Shown one piece after another: positions 42,882 through 50,585 of a DNA stretch of 64,000 nt (its first letter is position 1; each line of letters opens with the position of its first letter). The notes under the pieces are model-generated. The model saw only the letters and a program-made list of their open reading frames with translations. It did not search any database and was not told the DNA's origin. The stretch is from CAIXSC01 sp046349915 (lineage in GTDB: Bacteria > Planctomycetota > Planctomycetia > Pirellulales > Pirellulaceae). The DNA lies in assembly GCA_046349915.1 (NCBI GenBank), contig JAXMBL010000006.1:310001-374000 (forward strand), given 5' to 3'. Made by a program: the position numbers and the translations under genes.

Positions 42882-43760
42882 TTGGTTGGGGCGTCCAGCC
42901 GCCGGGCCTGCCTTAGGAACCAACCGCACGACTTGACCATCCCACAGAGTGCGGAGGTCGTCGATGGACCACGTCTCGCGCCCAATCCCGGGGGTTGGGT
43001 CGGCGATTGCGACTTGGCCATGAGGTAGAAAACCCAGCAAAATGACGGAGTGCCCCGCGCCAGGACGCCAGCCCATTTCTTGATGAAGTTCCAGCGAACC
43101 TTGAGCGCCCCGCGGTAGGCCCACTCGCAGGATGACCGGTTCCCCAGCCAACTGCTGAAGTTGCTCGAGATTGAAGCGGTCGACCTGTACGTCCCAGGGG
43201 GAGCCGGCCGTTTTTCGCTTCAGGCCGTGATAGAGACCTTGCCAGGTGGTGCCGCGGCGAGTGAGGCAGAGTTCGGCCATCTCGCGCTCGCTGGCTTGGA
43301 TGCCATGTCGAGTCAAGAGAGTCGCGGCGCAGGCAGCGGAACAGGTCGAAGGGGTGGTTTGGAGGCAAATTCCATCGGGCAGCCAAGCGGCGCCGCATTC
43401 CGGCGGAGTACCGACTAGTGGAGCGATCAGGGAGAGGCCCGCGGCCGTGAAGAGCGCCGAACTGCTCAATACTCGGCGCACGAGCCCTGTGTCGGTCCGC
43501 AGAGTTACCAAGGCGGCGAGCATCGCGGCCCAGAGAGGAAACCAATTGCCCAACACGGGGAGGCTTGAAAAAGGGAGTAATCGAACGAGCCAGAATTGAT
43601 CCCAAACCGTTGCAATGTAGGCGGTCATGAGCGCCACGACCGACAGGGACAGCAGATTAATCGTACGCGACGAGAATTCTCGACCAATCCACAAGACGCC
43701 CGCGAACGTCATGGCGGCCAAAACTGTCATGAGGAGCAGTGCCCAGTACAGATCGGTCAT
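42837..43760 (-). CDS. Membrane protein with C39-like cysteine peptidase domain
   Basis: 307 residues from ATG 43760 (GGTGA close upstream); the frame is open to a TTG at 43841 without support. Residues 1-120 carry four hydrophobic helices (TDLYWALLLMTVLAAMTFAG, INLLSLSVVALMTAYIAT, FPLWAAMLAALVTL, SALFTAAGLSLIAPLVG). The rest is a papain-like domain of the C39 type: QTTPSTCSAACAATLL with nucleophile C140, RRGTTWQGLYHGLK, and GAGHSVILLGFLPHGQVAIADP with the catalytic His and Asp. C39 domains cleave double-glycine leaders in peptide exporters. Here no ABC transporter is attached, so it is a stand-alone membrane protease of unknown target. It overlaps mscL tail to tail by 45 bp. Confidence 0.82.
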   Translation of the reverse strand: MTDLYWALLLMTVLAAMTFAGVLWIGREFSSRTINLLSLSVVALMTAYIATVWDQFWLVRLLPFSSLPVLGNWFPLWAAMLAALVTLRTDTGLVRRVLSSSALFTAAGLSLIAPLVGTPPECGAAWLPDGICLQTTPSTCSAACAATLLTRHGIQASEREMAELCLTRRGTTWQGLYHGLKRKTAGSPWDVQVDRFNLEQLQQLAGEPVILRVGLPRGAQGSLELHQEMGWRPGAGHSVILLGFLPHGQVAIADPTPGIGRETWSIDDLRTLWDGQVVRLVPKAGPAAGRPNQLPPAGLQQIANLRQ

Positions 43761-43920
43761 GCTCACCGTCCTGTGCCAAACGCCCGTCGCCGTTTCTTGG
43801 CCTTGTCGCGGAGTCAGAGTTTCCGGCGAGGTTCCTGGCAAGGTCGGAACAACCGAAATCCGTACCGACTACCACAGCGGAGGCCAAAAGCGGAGAATGT
43901 GAAGGATTGATGAAAACCAG
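43761..43920. other. Upstream part of a divergent intergenic region
   Basis: Interval between the C39-like protease start (43760) and the promoter candidate at 43921; the remainder to 44121 is the aminotransferase leader. Nothing else recognised. Confidence 0.45.
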
Positions 43921-43949
43921 TTGAATACTCAACTCAACAAAAATATAGA
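43921..43949 (+). promoter_or_regulatory. Sigma-70-type promoter candidate for the aminotransferase gene
   Basis: TTGAAT (43921-43926) and TATAGA (43944-43949) separated by exactly 17 bases in a locally AT-rich stretch, about 175 nt upstream of the aminotransferase ATG at 44122. Each box matches the consensus at four of six positions. Confidence 0.4.
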
Positions 43950-44121
43950 ACGGATACCTTCGCTGGTCGAGATGAGAAAATCAGGGAGTTTGGCGGTTTC
44001 GGTGATTTAGCTGGGGTGGGGCGGGGAAGAAGAGTGGCGTTTTCACGGCGCGGCAAGGTCGGTATTGTGTGCGAAAGACGAGTGCGCGTGGTTTGTTAAG
44101 CAGACAGGGGAGTTCATCGAG

Positions 44122-45474
44122 ATGACCGAATACGATTTCAGTTCCGGCGCCGGTGACCGTCGTCAGCCGACCGTTCCTCAGGAGCCGTTCCACATTCGAT
44201 TTGCGGAACGAGTGAATCGGCTGCCTCCGTATCTGTTTGGACGCATCAACGCGATGCTGTACCAGAAGCGCCGAGCGGGCTTGGATGTGATCGACATGGG
44301 GATGGGAAATCCGTCCGATCCCCCCGCGGAAATGGTGATCGAGAAGTTGACCGAGGCGGCTCACGACCCGAACAACCACGGTTACAGCAAGTCGAATGGC
44401 ATTTTGAACCTGCGGCGCGAAGTCGGAGCCAAGTACTTGAAAAAGTATGGCGTTCGGCTCGACCCCGAGTCGCAGGTCATTACCTGCCTAGGGAGCAAAG
44501 AGGGCTTTAGCCACTTGTGTTTGGCGCTGATGGGCCCCGGCGATAACGCGATCATCCCGGCGCCGTACTTTCCCGCCCACATGTATGCGGTCGCCCTAGC
44601 GTCGGGCAACGCCATCGCGTTGGAAGTGGCCGACCAGGACAAGTTTCTGTCGAATATCGCGTTTACTTGCCAGCATCTGTACCCGTCGCCCAAGTTGCTG
44701 ATCATCAACTACCCACATAATCCGTCGACGGTGACGGTAGACCCGAAGTTTTTCGTCGAAGTCGTCAAACTGGCTCGCCGGTATGGCTTCATGGTCATCA
44801 GCGATTTCGCGTACGCCGACGTGGCTTTCGACGGCTATCAGCCTCCCAGCTTCCTGTCGGCGCCGGGGGCGTTGGAGGTCGGCGTTGAATTCACGACGAT
44901 GAGCAAGGGCTACAACATGGCGGGCTGGCGGATCGGCTTCTGCTGCGGCAATGCTGAGATGGTCCGGGCGCTTGGCACGATCAAGGGTTACTACGATTAC
45001 GGGATGTTCCAGGCGATCCAGATTGCCGCGATCGTGGCGCTGCGTCACACCGATGCGGCCGTCGAAGCTCAGTCGCGAATTTACCAAGGGCGCCGCGATG
45101 TGCTGGTCGAGGGTCTCCGTCGGCTGGGCTGGACCATGGATGTTCCGCGAGCCGGCATGTTTGTCTGGGCCAAAGTCCCAGAACCATGGGCCAGTCGGAT
45201 GTCGACGATGGACTTCGCGATGATGCTGCTAGAGAAAGGAAACGTCGCCGTCAGTCCGGGGACCGGCTTTGGGCCCGCGGGCGAGGGCTATCTGCGCATT
45301 TCGCTGGTCGAAAACGAGAACCGTTTGCGTCAAGCGGTCCGTCAGATTGCGCGTTGCTTGGACCAGCAGGCCAAAGAGTATTTTCCCGCGGGAACGGACG
45401 CCGCCAAGTTGGTGGCGGCCCAAACTGCGGCGGCCCAGACTGGCTCGCCTCAATCCCCTACGCCGCCGGCGTGA
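44122..45474 (+). CDS. Class I/II PLP aminotransferase (AlaC / LL-DAP-aminotransferase-like)
   Basis: 450 residues from ATG 44122 (GGGGAG 9 nt upstream); the frame is open to a TTG at 44065 without a ribosome site. Fold-type I aminotransferase: DVIDMGMGNPSDPP, HGYSKSNGILNLRREVG, GSKEGFSHLCLALMGPGD, INYPHNPSTVTVD, SDFAYADVAFDGY and the PLP lysine K262 in TTMSKGYNMAGWRIGF; the carboxylate-binding arginine is in GYLRISLVEN. The DMGMGNPSDPP entry and overall pattern match the AlaC/YfdZ group that transaminates alanine/pyruvate with glutamate and is related to LL-diaminopimelate aminotransferase. A 25-residue Ala/Gln tail is added. No lysine-pathway gene adjoins it, so alanine aminotransferase is the better guess. 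Confidence 0.88.
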   Translation: MTEYDFSSGAGDRRQPTVPQEPFHIRFAERVNRLPPYLFGRINAMLYQKRRAGLDVIDMGMGNPSDPPAEMVIEKLTEAAHDPNNHGYSKSNGILNLRREVGAKYLKKYGVRLDPESQVITCLGSKEGFSHLCLALMGPGDNAIIPAPYFPAHMYAVALASGNAIALEVADQDKFLSNIAFTCQHLYPSPKLLIINYPHNPSTVTVDPKFFVEVVKLARRYGFMVISDFAYADVAFDGYQPPSFLSAPGALEVGVEFTTMSKGYNMAGWRIGFCCGNAEMVRALGTIKGYYDYGMFQAIQIAAIVALRHTDAAVEAQSRIYQGRRDVLVEGLRRLGWTMDVPRAGMFVWAKVPEPWASRMSTMDFAMMLLEKGNVAVSPGTGFGPAGEGYLRISLVENENRLRQAVRQIARCLDQQAKEYFPAGTDAAKLVAAQTAAAQTGSPQSPTPPA

Positions 45475-45572
45475 TCGAAGAACTTGCCGCCACAGCGTGA
45501 TCGGTCCTACGCGCTGAACATGGACCCGGCTATAATTCGCCGAATTCGGGCGGAGCTCTGCGCGCGAAGCGC

Positions 45573-45615
45573 AAAAAAAAAGAAGGGTTCCTGCTCGCCG
45601 CAACAGGAACCCTTC
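45573..45615 (-). terminator. Strong rho-independent terminator pointing left
   Basis: 12-bp perfect stem GAAGGGTTCCTG (45582-45593) / CAGGAACCCTTC (45604-45615), 10-nt loop. On the minus strand it is followed by nine T (45581-45573); on the plus strand no T-tract follows. It therefore ends a leftward transcript, although no leftward protein gene exists between here and carA. Confidence 0.85.
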
Positions 45616-45730
45616 CGAATTGGCTGTCCGGGCTTCGGGTTGGTTACCTAAGCTCGGAGACCCACAGCCGTACTGAGGGTATCGGGACAATCCCCCGAGC
45701 GACTTGAGAGCCCCGCATAAGTTCGGCTTG
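45573..45730 (-). ncRNA. Structured small RNA with 6S-like architecture
   Basis: Minus-strand interval ending in the terminator at 45573-45615 and containing no open frame. It pairs in nested order: CCGAA with TTCGG (45722-45726 with 45615-45619), GGGCT with AGCCC (45709-45713 with 45630-45634), an open bubble of 8 and 17 nt, then GCTCGG with CCGAGC (45695-45700 with 45652-45657) extended by wobble pairs into a long terminal stem-loop. A closing stem, large central bubble and terminal hairpin is the shape of 6S RNA (ssrS), which mimics an open promoter and sequesters housekeeping RNA polymerase. An alternative pairing GGCTGT/ACAGCC (45622-45627 with 45664-45669) exists. The 5' end is uncertain. 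It could also be another small RNA or an antisense of the carA leader. Confidence 0.45.
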
Positions 45731-45736
45731 TAGGGT

Positions 45737-45758
45737 GTATGCGCGCCGCGGCGCATAC
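45737..45758. promoter_or_regulatory. Hairpin in the carA leader
   Basis: GTATGCGC (45737-45744) and GCGCATAC (45751-45758), 8-bp arms with a 6-nt loop, 25 nt upstream of the carA start and just beyond the 5' end of the minus-strand RNA candidate. The TAGGGTG flank recalls the hairpin at 6385-6414, so it may be a dispersed element rather than a regulator. Confidence 0.4.
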
Positions 45759-45783
45759 GCAAACTAAAACTGAGGAACGCACA

Positions 45784-46914
45784 ATGACGACTCCTGCGAA
45801 GCTGGCGTTGGAAGATGGAACGGTTTTTACGGGCGAGTCGTTTGGCGCCGCGGGCGAGGTGGATGGCGAAGTGGTGTTCAACACTTCGATGACCGGCTAC
45901 CAGGAGATTTTGACGGACCCCAGCTACCGCGGTCAGATCGTGACCATGACTTATCCCGAGCAGGGAAATTATGGGGTCAACGACGAGGATCTGGAGAGCG
46001 GGAAGCCGCATCTATCGGGATTCATCGTGCGTGAAGGAAGTCGAATCGCCAGCAATTTCCGCTCGCAAGGGACGCTGCACGAGTATCTCGCTCGCCACAA
46101 CATCGTGGGATTAGCGGGCATCGACACCAGGTCCCTGGTGCGTCGCATCCGCAACAAGGGCGCCATGAAGGGAATTCTGTCGACGATTGATTTAGATGAT
46201 GCAAGTTTAGTGGCGAAGGCGAAAGCCAGCCCCGGACTTGTCGGACGCGACTTGGTGCGTGAGGTGCTGCCCAGCCAGCCGCGAGACTGGAATGAGGGCC
46301 TGTCCAAATGGTCATGGATCGAGAACCTGGAAGCCGCTCCAGATTCCCCGTTGGCGTCCAAGCATGTCGTCGCGTTGGACTACGGCATGAAATGGAATAT
46401 CGCTCGTCACCTACGGGCACTCGGCTGCCGCGTCACCATCTTGCCGGGAACCGCCACCGCCGACCAAGTTTTGGCGTTACAGCCTGACGGCGTGTTCTTG
46501 TCAAACGGCCCGGGCGACCCAGAGCCTCTCGACTACGCCATCCGCACGATCCAAGGAGTACTCGGCAAAGTACCGGTCTTCGGCATTTGCCTAGGCCACC
46601 AACTTCTATCGCTCGCCAGCGGCGCCAAGACCTTCAAGCTGAAGTTCGGCCACCGCGGCGCCAACCAGCCCGTGCTCAATCTGGAGAATGGTCGAGTTGA
46701 GATTACGGCTCAGAACCATGGCTTTGCCGTGGAAGAAGCGACGCTGCCCGCCAATCTCAAGATCACTCACCGCAACCTGAACGACGACACGATCGCAGGC
46801 GTGCGGCGGCTCGACGTGCCAGCCTTTAGCGTCCAGTACCATCCAGAAGCATCCTCGGGCCCCCACGACAGCAACTACTTGTTCAACGAATTTCGAGCGT
46901 TGCTGTCGGCCTAG
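45784..46914 (+). CDS. carA: Carbamoyl-phosphate synthase small subunit
   Basis: 376 residues from ATG 45784 (GAGG 9 nt upstream; the open frame starts 15 codons earlier). The N-terminal domain shows LEDGTVFTGESFG and VVFNTSMTGYQEILTDPSY. The C-terminal class I glutamine amidotransferase shows FLSNGPGDPEPL, FGICLGHQLLSLA with nucleophile C269 (same number as in E. coli) and SVQYHPEASSGPHD with the His-Glu pair. It hydrolyses glutamine and channels ammonia to CarB for carbamoyl phosphate, feeding pyrimidine and arginine synthesis. carB is not in this window, so the two subunits are encoded apart. The leader contains a hairpin and faces a divergent small-RNA candidate. Confidence 0.96.
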   Translation: MTTPAKLALEDGTVFTGESFGAAGEVDGEVVFNTSMTGYQEILTDPSYRGQIVTMTYPEQGNYGVNDEDLESGKPHLSGFIVREGSRIASNFRSQGTLHEYLARHNIVGLAGIDTRSLVRRIRNKGAMKGILSTIDLDDASLVAKAKASPGLVGRDLVREVLPSQPRDWNEGLSKWSWIENLEAAPDSPLASKHVVALDYGMKWNIARHLRALGCRVTILPGTATADQVLALQPDGVFLSNGPGDPEPLDYAIRTIQGVLGKVPVFGICLGHQLLSLASGAKTFKLKFGHRGANQPVLNLENGRVEITAQNHGFAVEEATLPANLKITHRNLNDDTIAGVRRLDVPAFSVQYHPEASSGPHDSNYLFNEFRALLSA

Positions 46915-46928
46915 AAAAGCGCCCTCCT

Positions 46929-46952
46929 GTACGACGGACTTCTAGTCCGTCG
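46929..46952 (-). repeat. Dispersed hairpin family 1, copy 12
   Basis: Reverse orientation (GTA first, TCT centre), 14 nt after the carA stop. Confidence 0.85.
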
Positions 46953-46964
46953 CTGCCTCCTCCT

Positions 46965-46988
46965 GTACGACGGACTTCTAGTCCGTCG
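46965..46988 (-). repeat. Dispersed hairpin family 1, copy 13
   Basis: Reverse orientation, 12 nt after copy 12; the CTCCTGTACGACGGACTTCTAG context is shared by both, so they arose by local duplication. Confidence 0.85.
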
Positions 46989-47047
46989 ATCCTGTCCACA
47001 ACGGGGCTTGGCTAGCGGCAAGGGGCGAGCGTTGGCCCCATGGCTAA

Positions 47048-47066
47048 CCGCTCACGAAGTGAGCGG
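47048..47066 (-). repeat. Hairpin family 2, copy 4 (variant)
   Basis: CCGCTCAC-GAA-GTGAGCGG with compensating changes in both arms relative to the CCGCTCGC form, showing selection or conversion for pairing. It sits 9 nt before family-1 copy 14. Confidence 0.75.
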
Positions 47067-47075
47067 GCTACTTCC

Positions 47076-47099
47076 GTACGACGGACTTCTAGTCCGTCG
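47076..47099 (-). repeat. Dispersed hairpin family 1, copy 14
   Basis: Reverse orientation, TCT centre; between convergent carA and the membrane-protein gene at 47186. Confidence 0.85.
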
Positions 47100-47142
47100 C
47101 ATGTGGTGCTGGCGAGCAACGTGGGCGGATCTAGACACATTG

Positions 47143-47166
47143 CGACGGACTGGAAGTCCGTCGTAC
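47143..47166 (+). repeat. Dispersed hairpin family 1, copy 15
   Basis: Forward orientation, GGA loop; 19 nt from the stop of the minus-strand gene at 47186. Forward and reverse copies thus flank the convergent junction. Confidence 0.85.
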
Positions 47167-47185
47167 TTTGCTGACGCCACTTTGG

Positions 47186-47632
47186 CTACCGAGCGGCTGC
47201 GACCAGCCAACTCGCGATGAACCCCAGCCAGGGCAGCGTACCAGCCACGACCGCGGTCCGGATGATCGGGGCAGGTGGGCGTTGTGGGCGAATGCGGAGT
47301 ACTAGGTAAGTCAGGCCGAGACAACAGGTGCCCGTGATCCACGCCGTAAAAGCAAGAACAAAGGGAATGAGGCTCACGAGACCTGGCACCTGATCCGCTC
47401 CGCCGAGTCCCCTGATGATACCCGCGCCAATCAGGGCCCCGAACTCGGCCAAGAGACACGCCACCAGCGACAACATCCACGCGACGGTCATGGCGTCGAT
47501 CAGGCGAGGGTCGGCGTCCGAATCGGCCGACCTATCGTCGCTGCCGCGAGCGCCTGCGGCGAGCGTTTTGGTGGATTGCCTACCTTGGCGGCCGCGGCTG
47601 TTCTTTTTTGATCGTTGCTTCCTGCTTGCCAT
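47186..47632 (-). CDS. Small three-helix membrane protein
   Basis: 148 residues; ATG 47632, AGGA 6 nt upstream. A basic, Ser/Arg-rich cytoplasmic N-terminus (MASRKQRSKKNSRGRQGRQS) is followed by three hydrophobic helices near 50-72 (AWMLSLVACLLAEFGALIGAG), 87-112 (LIPFVLAFTAWITGTCCLGL) and 124-146. No domain recognised. It lies 58 nt downstream of the Cys-rich secreted gene on the same strand and may share its transcript. Confidence 0.68.
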   Translation of the reverse strand: MASRKQRSKKNSRGRQGRQSTKTLAAGARGSDDRSADSDADPRLIDAMTVAWMLSLVACLLAEFGALIGAGIIRGLGGADQVPGLVSLIPFVLAFTAWITGTCCLGLTYLVLRIRPQRPPAPIIRTAVVAGTLPWLGFIASWLVAAAR

Positions 47633-47690
47633 ACGGTCCTGGCGGCGCCCGATGGGTTACGACTTCGACGTGATACTGCTGCGTAGCACC

Positions 47691-48239
47691 TTATCGGGTG
47701 TATTGGTGCACGGCAACATCCCCACATCGATCCGTAACCACCTTCACCATGTAACCGCAGCACCAACGGAAAACGACCACGGATCGACCAAACGCTCCGT
47801 GCCGTTCGACAATCTGGGCCGGTTCGTCGCAGCAAACCGGAATGCACACGGGAATGCAGACCATGCAGTCGCTGCAAGGGTCGCAATAAGTAAGCGTTGT
47901 TTGGTAGGTGGGACCGCAGCAGCGGCGAGCTCGTCCGTGTTCAAAATAACGAATGCAGCTGGGGACGCAGCAATTCCCCTTCTGGATCGGCGCCTGAACG
48001 GGGACCTGCACTTGCTTGTAACTTTGGATTTGCTGTTGAGGCGCCTTCTGAATCAGGGCGGGCCCCACCGAACGCGACTGAGCGGGTCGGATGTCGCTGG
48101 GTGATGCAACCCCCGATTCTTCGGGATCGGGCTGGAACCGAAACTCACGAGCTTCACTCAATGAAGCAGCGTTCGTCACCAAGCCAAAAACCAGGGCGGC
48201 GATACCCACAGACCAGCGAGCCAACGATGATTGAGACAT
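47691..48239 (-). CDS. Small secreted Cys-rich protein
   Basis: 182 residues from ATG 48239 (GAGGAAC 10 nt upstream), chosen because MSQSSLARWSVGIAALVFGLVTNAASLSEA is a signal peptide; the frame continues upstream without support. A Gln/Pro/Val linker (IQSYKQVQVPVQAPIQ) leads to a C-terminal half with about 14 cysteines (GNCCVPSCIRYFEHGRARRC, CDPCSDCMVCIPVCIPVCCD, RWCCGYMVKVV). Paired cysteines spaced by 2-4 residues suggest a disulfide-rich or metal-binding envelope protein. It shares composition, not clear sequence identity, with the Gly/Cys-rich protein at 24144-24995. Confidence 0.75.
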   Translation of the reverse strand: MSQSSLARWSVGIAALVFGLVTNAASLSEAREFRFQPDPEESGVASPSDIRPAQSRSVGPALIQKAPQQQIQSYKQVQVPVQAPIQKGNCCVPSCIRYFEHGRARRCCGPTYQTTLTYCDPCSDCMVCIPVCIPVCCDEPAQIVERHGAFGRSVVVFRWCCGYMVKVVTDRCGDVAVHQYTR

Positions 48240-48538
48240 GGTGATGTTCCTCAAGTAAGCGGTCGCGTCCCACGACCATAGCCTGAACTGCCCAATAGTT
48301 GCGTCTAGTCTATTTTCTCCAGACGTCAAAGTCTATCGGGCGTGGGAGAGCCCTTACCAGCGACAGGGTGCTGGTGAATTCCGCCCGTTGCGACAGCGAG
48401 AGATTCCCAGCGACTCACCTCCGACGCCTTTTCCAAGCCACCCTTGCTCGCCCAATGGCTCGCGCCTCACAATACTGTCTTGCGCGGCGTGTTGCTGGCG
48501 AACGGGTGTCGAGTCAGGGTGGACGGCGAGGATCAACA

Positions 48539-49936
48539 ATGGAATGCATGAGTGTACGGGCAGCTCGAGAAGCCACGGCGATCGGGAAATCGGCGCGAAT
48601 TCAAGGCTGGATTCGCACTCGACGCGATTCCAAGGGAGGATTCAGCTTCCTCGAGGTAAACGACGGGACTTGCCTGGCGAACCTGCAAGTGATCGCGGAA
48701 GCCACGCTTGCAAATTACGAGTCGGACGTAAAGCGTCTTGGCGCGGGTTGCAGCGTCACCATCGAAGGCGTGGTGCAAGCCTCGGGCGGTAAAGGCCAAG
48801 CCACGGAACTCAAGGCCAACTCCATCGTCCTGCACGGATTGGCGGACCCCGAGACCTATCCGCTGCAAAAGAAACAACACACCTTCGAAAAGCTCCGCGA
48901 ATGGGCTCATCTGCGTCCACGCACGAACACTTTCGGCGCGATTGCTCGCGTTCGCAACCAAGTCAGCCGCTCGATCCATGACTTCTTCCAGGAGCAAGGC
49001 TTCTTGTACGTGCACGCGCCGATCATTACGGCGAGCGACTGCGAAGGGGCGGGCGCGATGTTCCGCGTCACCACCTTGGACGCCGAACAACCACCGCGAG
49101 TGGGCGGCAAAGTCGATTTCACTCGCGACTTCTTCCATCGCCCCGCTTTTCTCACGGTGAGCGGGCAACTGGAAGGCGAGATCTTCGCGTGCGCGCTAGG
49201 CAAGATCTATACCTTCGGCCCGACCTTCCGCGCGGAAAACTCGAATACTTCGCGACATTTGGCTGAGTTCTGGATGATTGAGCCCGAGATGGCTTTCTTC
49301 GAGCTGGCCGACAACATGGAACTCGCCGAACGCTTCTTGAAACGAGTGATTGGCGACACTCTGCGTGAATGCGCGGAAGACATGCAGTTTTTCAATGAAC
49401 GCATTGACGAGTCGCATACGTTGCTGGACACCCTCAAGCAGGTAGTCGAACGCGAATTTGTGCGTCTGCCGTATACGGAAGCGGTCGAGATTCTGGAAAA
49501 GTCGGGGCAGCAGTTCGAGTACCCGGTCCGTTGGGGCATCGACTTGCAATCCGAGCATGAACGCTATCTCACCGAAAAGCACTTCCAGTCGCCCGTCATC
49601 CTGTACGACTATCCGAAGGAGATTAAGGCATTCTACATGCGATTGAACGGCGACGATCGCACCGTGCGAGCCATGGATGTCCTGGTGCCGCGAGTGGGCG
49701 AGATCATCGGCGGAAGTCAGCGAGAAGAGCGGCTCGACGTCCTTGAGCGTCGTCTCCGAGACTCGGGACTCGACCCCGCCGCCTACTGGTGGTATCTCGA
49801 CCTGCGGCGTTTTGGCTCGGTGCCTCATTCAGGCTTCGGGCTCGGCTTGGAGCGATTGCTGTTGTTCCTGACGGCGATGGGGAACATTCGCGATGTTATT
49901 CCGTTCCCGCGTACGCCGGGCAACGCGGACTTTTGA
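48539..49936 (+). CDS. asnS: Asparaginyl-tRNA synthetase
   Basis: 465 residues from ATG 48539 (GAGGA 7-8 nt upstream), which matches the usual AsnRS length; the frame is open 80 codons further upstream without features. An N-terminal OB-fold anticodon-binding domain (residues 10-110: SARIQGWIRTRRDSKGGFSF, LEVNDGTCLANLQVI) is followed by a class II catalytic core: motif 2 around FGPTFRAENSNTSRHLAEFW and motif 3 GFGLGLERLLLFLTAMGNIR. The end IPFPRTPGNADF is diagnostic of AsnRS rather than AspRS. Charges tRNA-Asn with asparagine in the cytoplasm. The rhodanese gene follows after 65 nt. Confidence 0.96.
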   Translation: MECMSVRAAREATAIGKSARIQGWIRTRRDSKGGFSFLEVNDGTCLANLQVIAEATLANYESDVKRLGAGCSVTIEGVVQASGGKGQATELKANSIVLHGLADPETYPLQKKQHTFEKLREWAHLRPRTNTFGAIARVRNQVSRSIHDFFQEQGFLYVHAPIITASDCEGAGAMFRVTTLDAEQPPRVGGKVDFTRDFFHRPAFLTVSGQLEGEIFACALGKIYTFGPTFRAENSNTSRHLAEFWMIEPEMAFFELADNMELAERFLKRVIGDTLRECAEDMQFFNERIDESHTLLDTLKQVVEREFVRLPYTEAVEILEKSGQQFEYPVRWGIDLQSEHERYLTEKHFQSPVILYDYPKEIKAFYMRLNGDDRTVRAMDVLVPRVGEIIGGSQREERLDVLERRLRDSGLDPAAYWWYLDLRRFGSVPHSGFGLGLERLLLFLTAMGNIRDVIPFPRTPGNADF

Positions 49937-50001
49937 ACGAACTCACTTGGGCAGTGGGCATTGGAAGGCAGAAGGTTGGAAGCAAGAACAGGGAGACAGA
50001 G

Positions 50002-50409
50002 ATGAATCGACGATCGGCAAGTTGGTTGGTAGTGGTTTGCGTCGGACTCGGGCTGATCCCAGGCTTGGCCGCGGGCGAGGAGCCGAAAACCGATTCGCTG
50101 GAGGTCATCAAGAAGAACGTGCAGGAGAAGAAGGCCGTGATCCTGGACGTGCGGGAGCAAAGCGAATGGGACGAGGGCCACTTGAAGGGCGCCACGCTGT
50201 TCTCGGTCACGAAGATTCGCGAAGGCGCCGACCCCAAGACAGCCGCCCCGGATGTCGCCAAGCCGGGCATGATCGTGTATTGCCACTGCCGAGCGGGCAA
50301 GCGAGCGGCGGACGCGGCCGAGTTGTTGCGGAAGAAGGGCTACGACGCCCGAGCAATCAAGGAAGGCTACGAGACGCTGATCAAGTCCGGCTTTGAGAAG
50401 GCCAAGTAG
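50002..50409 (+). CDS. Periplasmic single-domain rhodanese (PspE-like)
   Basis: 135 residues from ATG 50002 (GGGAGACAGAG upstream); the frame is open further upstream into asnS in another register. Signal peptide MNRRSASWLVVVCVGLGLIPG. The single rhodanese domain shows VILDVREQSEWDEGHLKGA and MIVYCHCRAGKRAADAAELL; the active-site loop C96-R-A-G-K-R101 fits the CRxGxR form that carries a persulfide. The end YDARAIKEGYETLIKSGF is the typical last helix. It transfers sulfane sulfur to acceptors such as cyanide or thiols; the physiological acceptor is unknown. A terminator lies about 140 nt downstream. Confidence 0.92.
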   Translation: MNRRSASWLVVVCVGLGLIPGLAAGEEPKTDSLEVIKKNVQEKKAVILDVREQSEWDEGHLKGATLFSVTKIREGADPKTAAPDVAKPGMIVYCHCRAGKRAADAAELLRKKGYDARAIKEGYETLIKSGFEKAK

Positions 50410-50440
50410 CTTGCCGAGTATGAGCCGCGGAGAGAGTTGG

Positions 50441-50478
50441 CCACGGAAGGACACAGAACGACACGGAAGACCACGGAA
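50441..50478 (+). repeat. CACGGAAG-type short direct repeats
   Basis: CCACGGAAGG, ACACGGAAGA and CCACGGAA recur within 38 bases. A related T-rich counterpart in opposite orientation is at 50881-50924, so the two may bound one element. Confidence 0.4.
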
Positions 50479-50545
50479 ATTCTGATTGCTTGGCGCGATG
50501 ACGCGAACATAAGAACGTGCTCTTCGGTGCGAATTGGCAAGCATG

Positions 50546-50585
50546 AAGGACGAGTTGCTTTTGGGGCGACTCGTCCTTTTTTTCT
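50546..50585 (+). terminator. Rho-independent terminator after the rhodanese gene
   Basis: 10-bp stem AAGGACGAGT (50546-50555) / ACTCGTCCTT (50569-50578), 13-nt loop, then seven T. It ends the asnS-rhodanese transcript. Confidence 0.88.

Noticed and set aside
45616..45783. Riboswitch or attenuator in the carA leader
   Set aside because: The only terminator has its T-tract on the minus strand, so it cannot stop carA transcription, and I recognise no pyrimidine- or arginine-responsive motif.
46929..47166. Short repeats considered as CRISPR or as insertion-sequence ends
   Set aside because: Repeats occur in both orientations with irregular spacing and no transposase frame or target duplication between them.
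48299..48538. N-terminal 80-residue extension of AsnRS
   Set aside because: The start at 48539 has a ribosome site and gives the normal AsnRS length; the extension overlaps the upstream region of the divergent Cys-rich gene.
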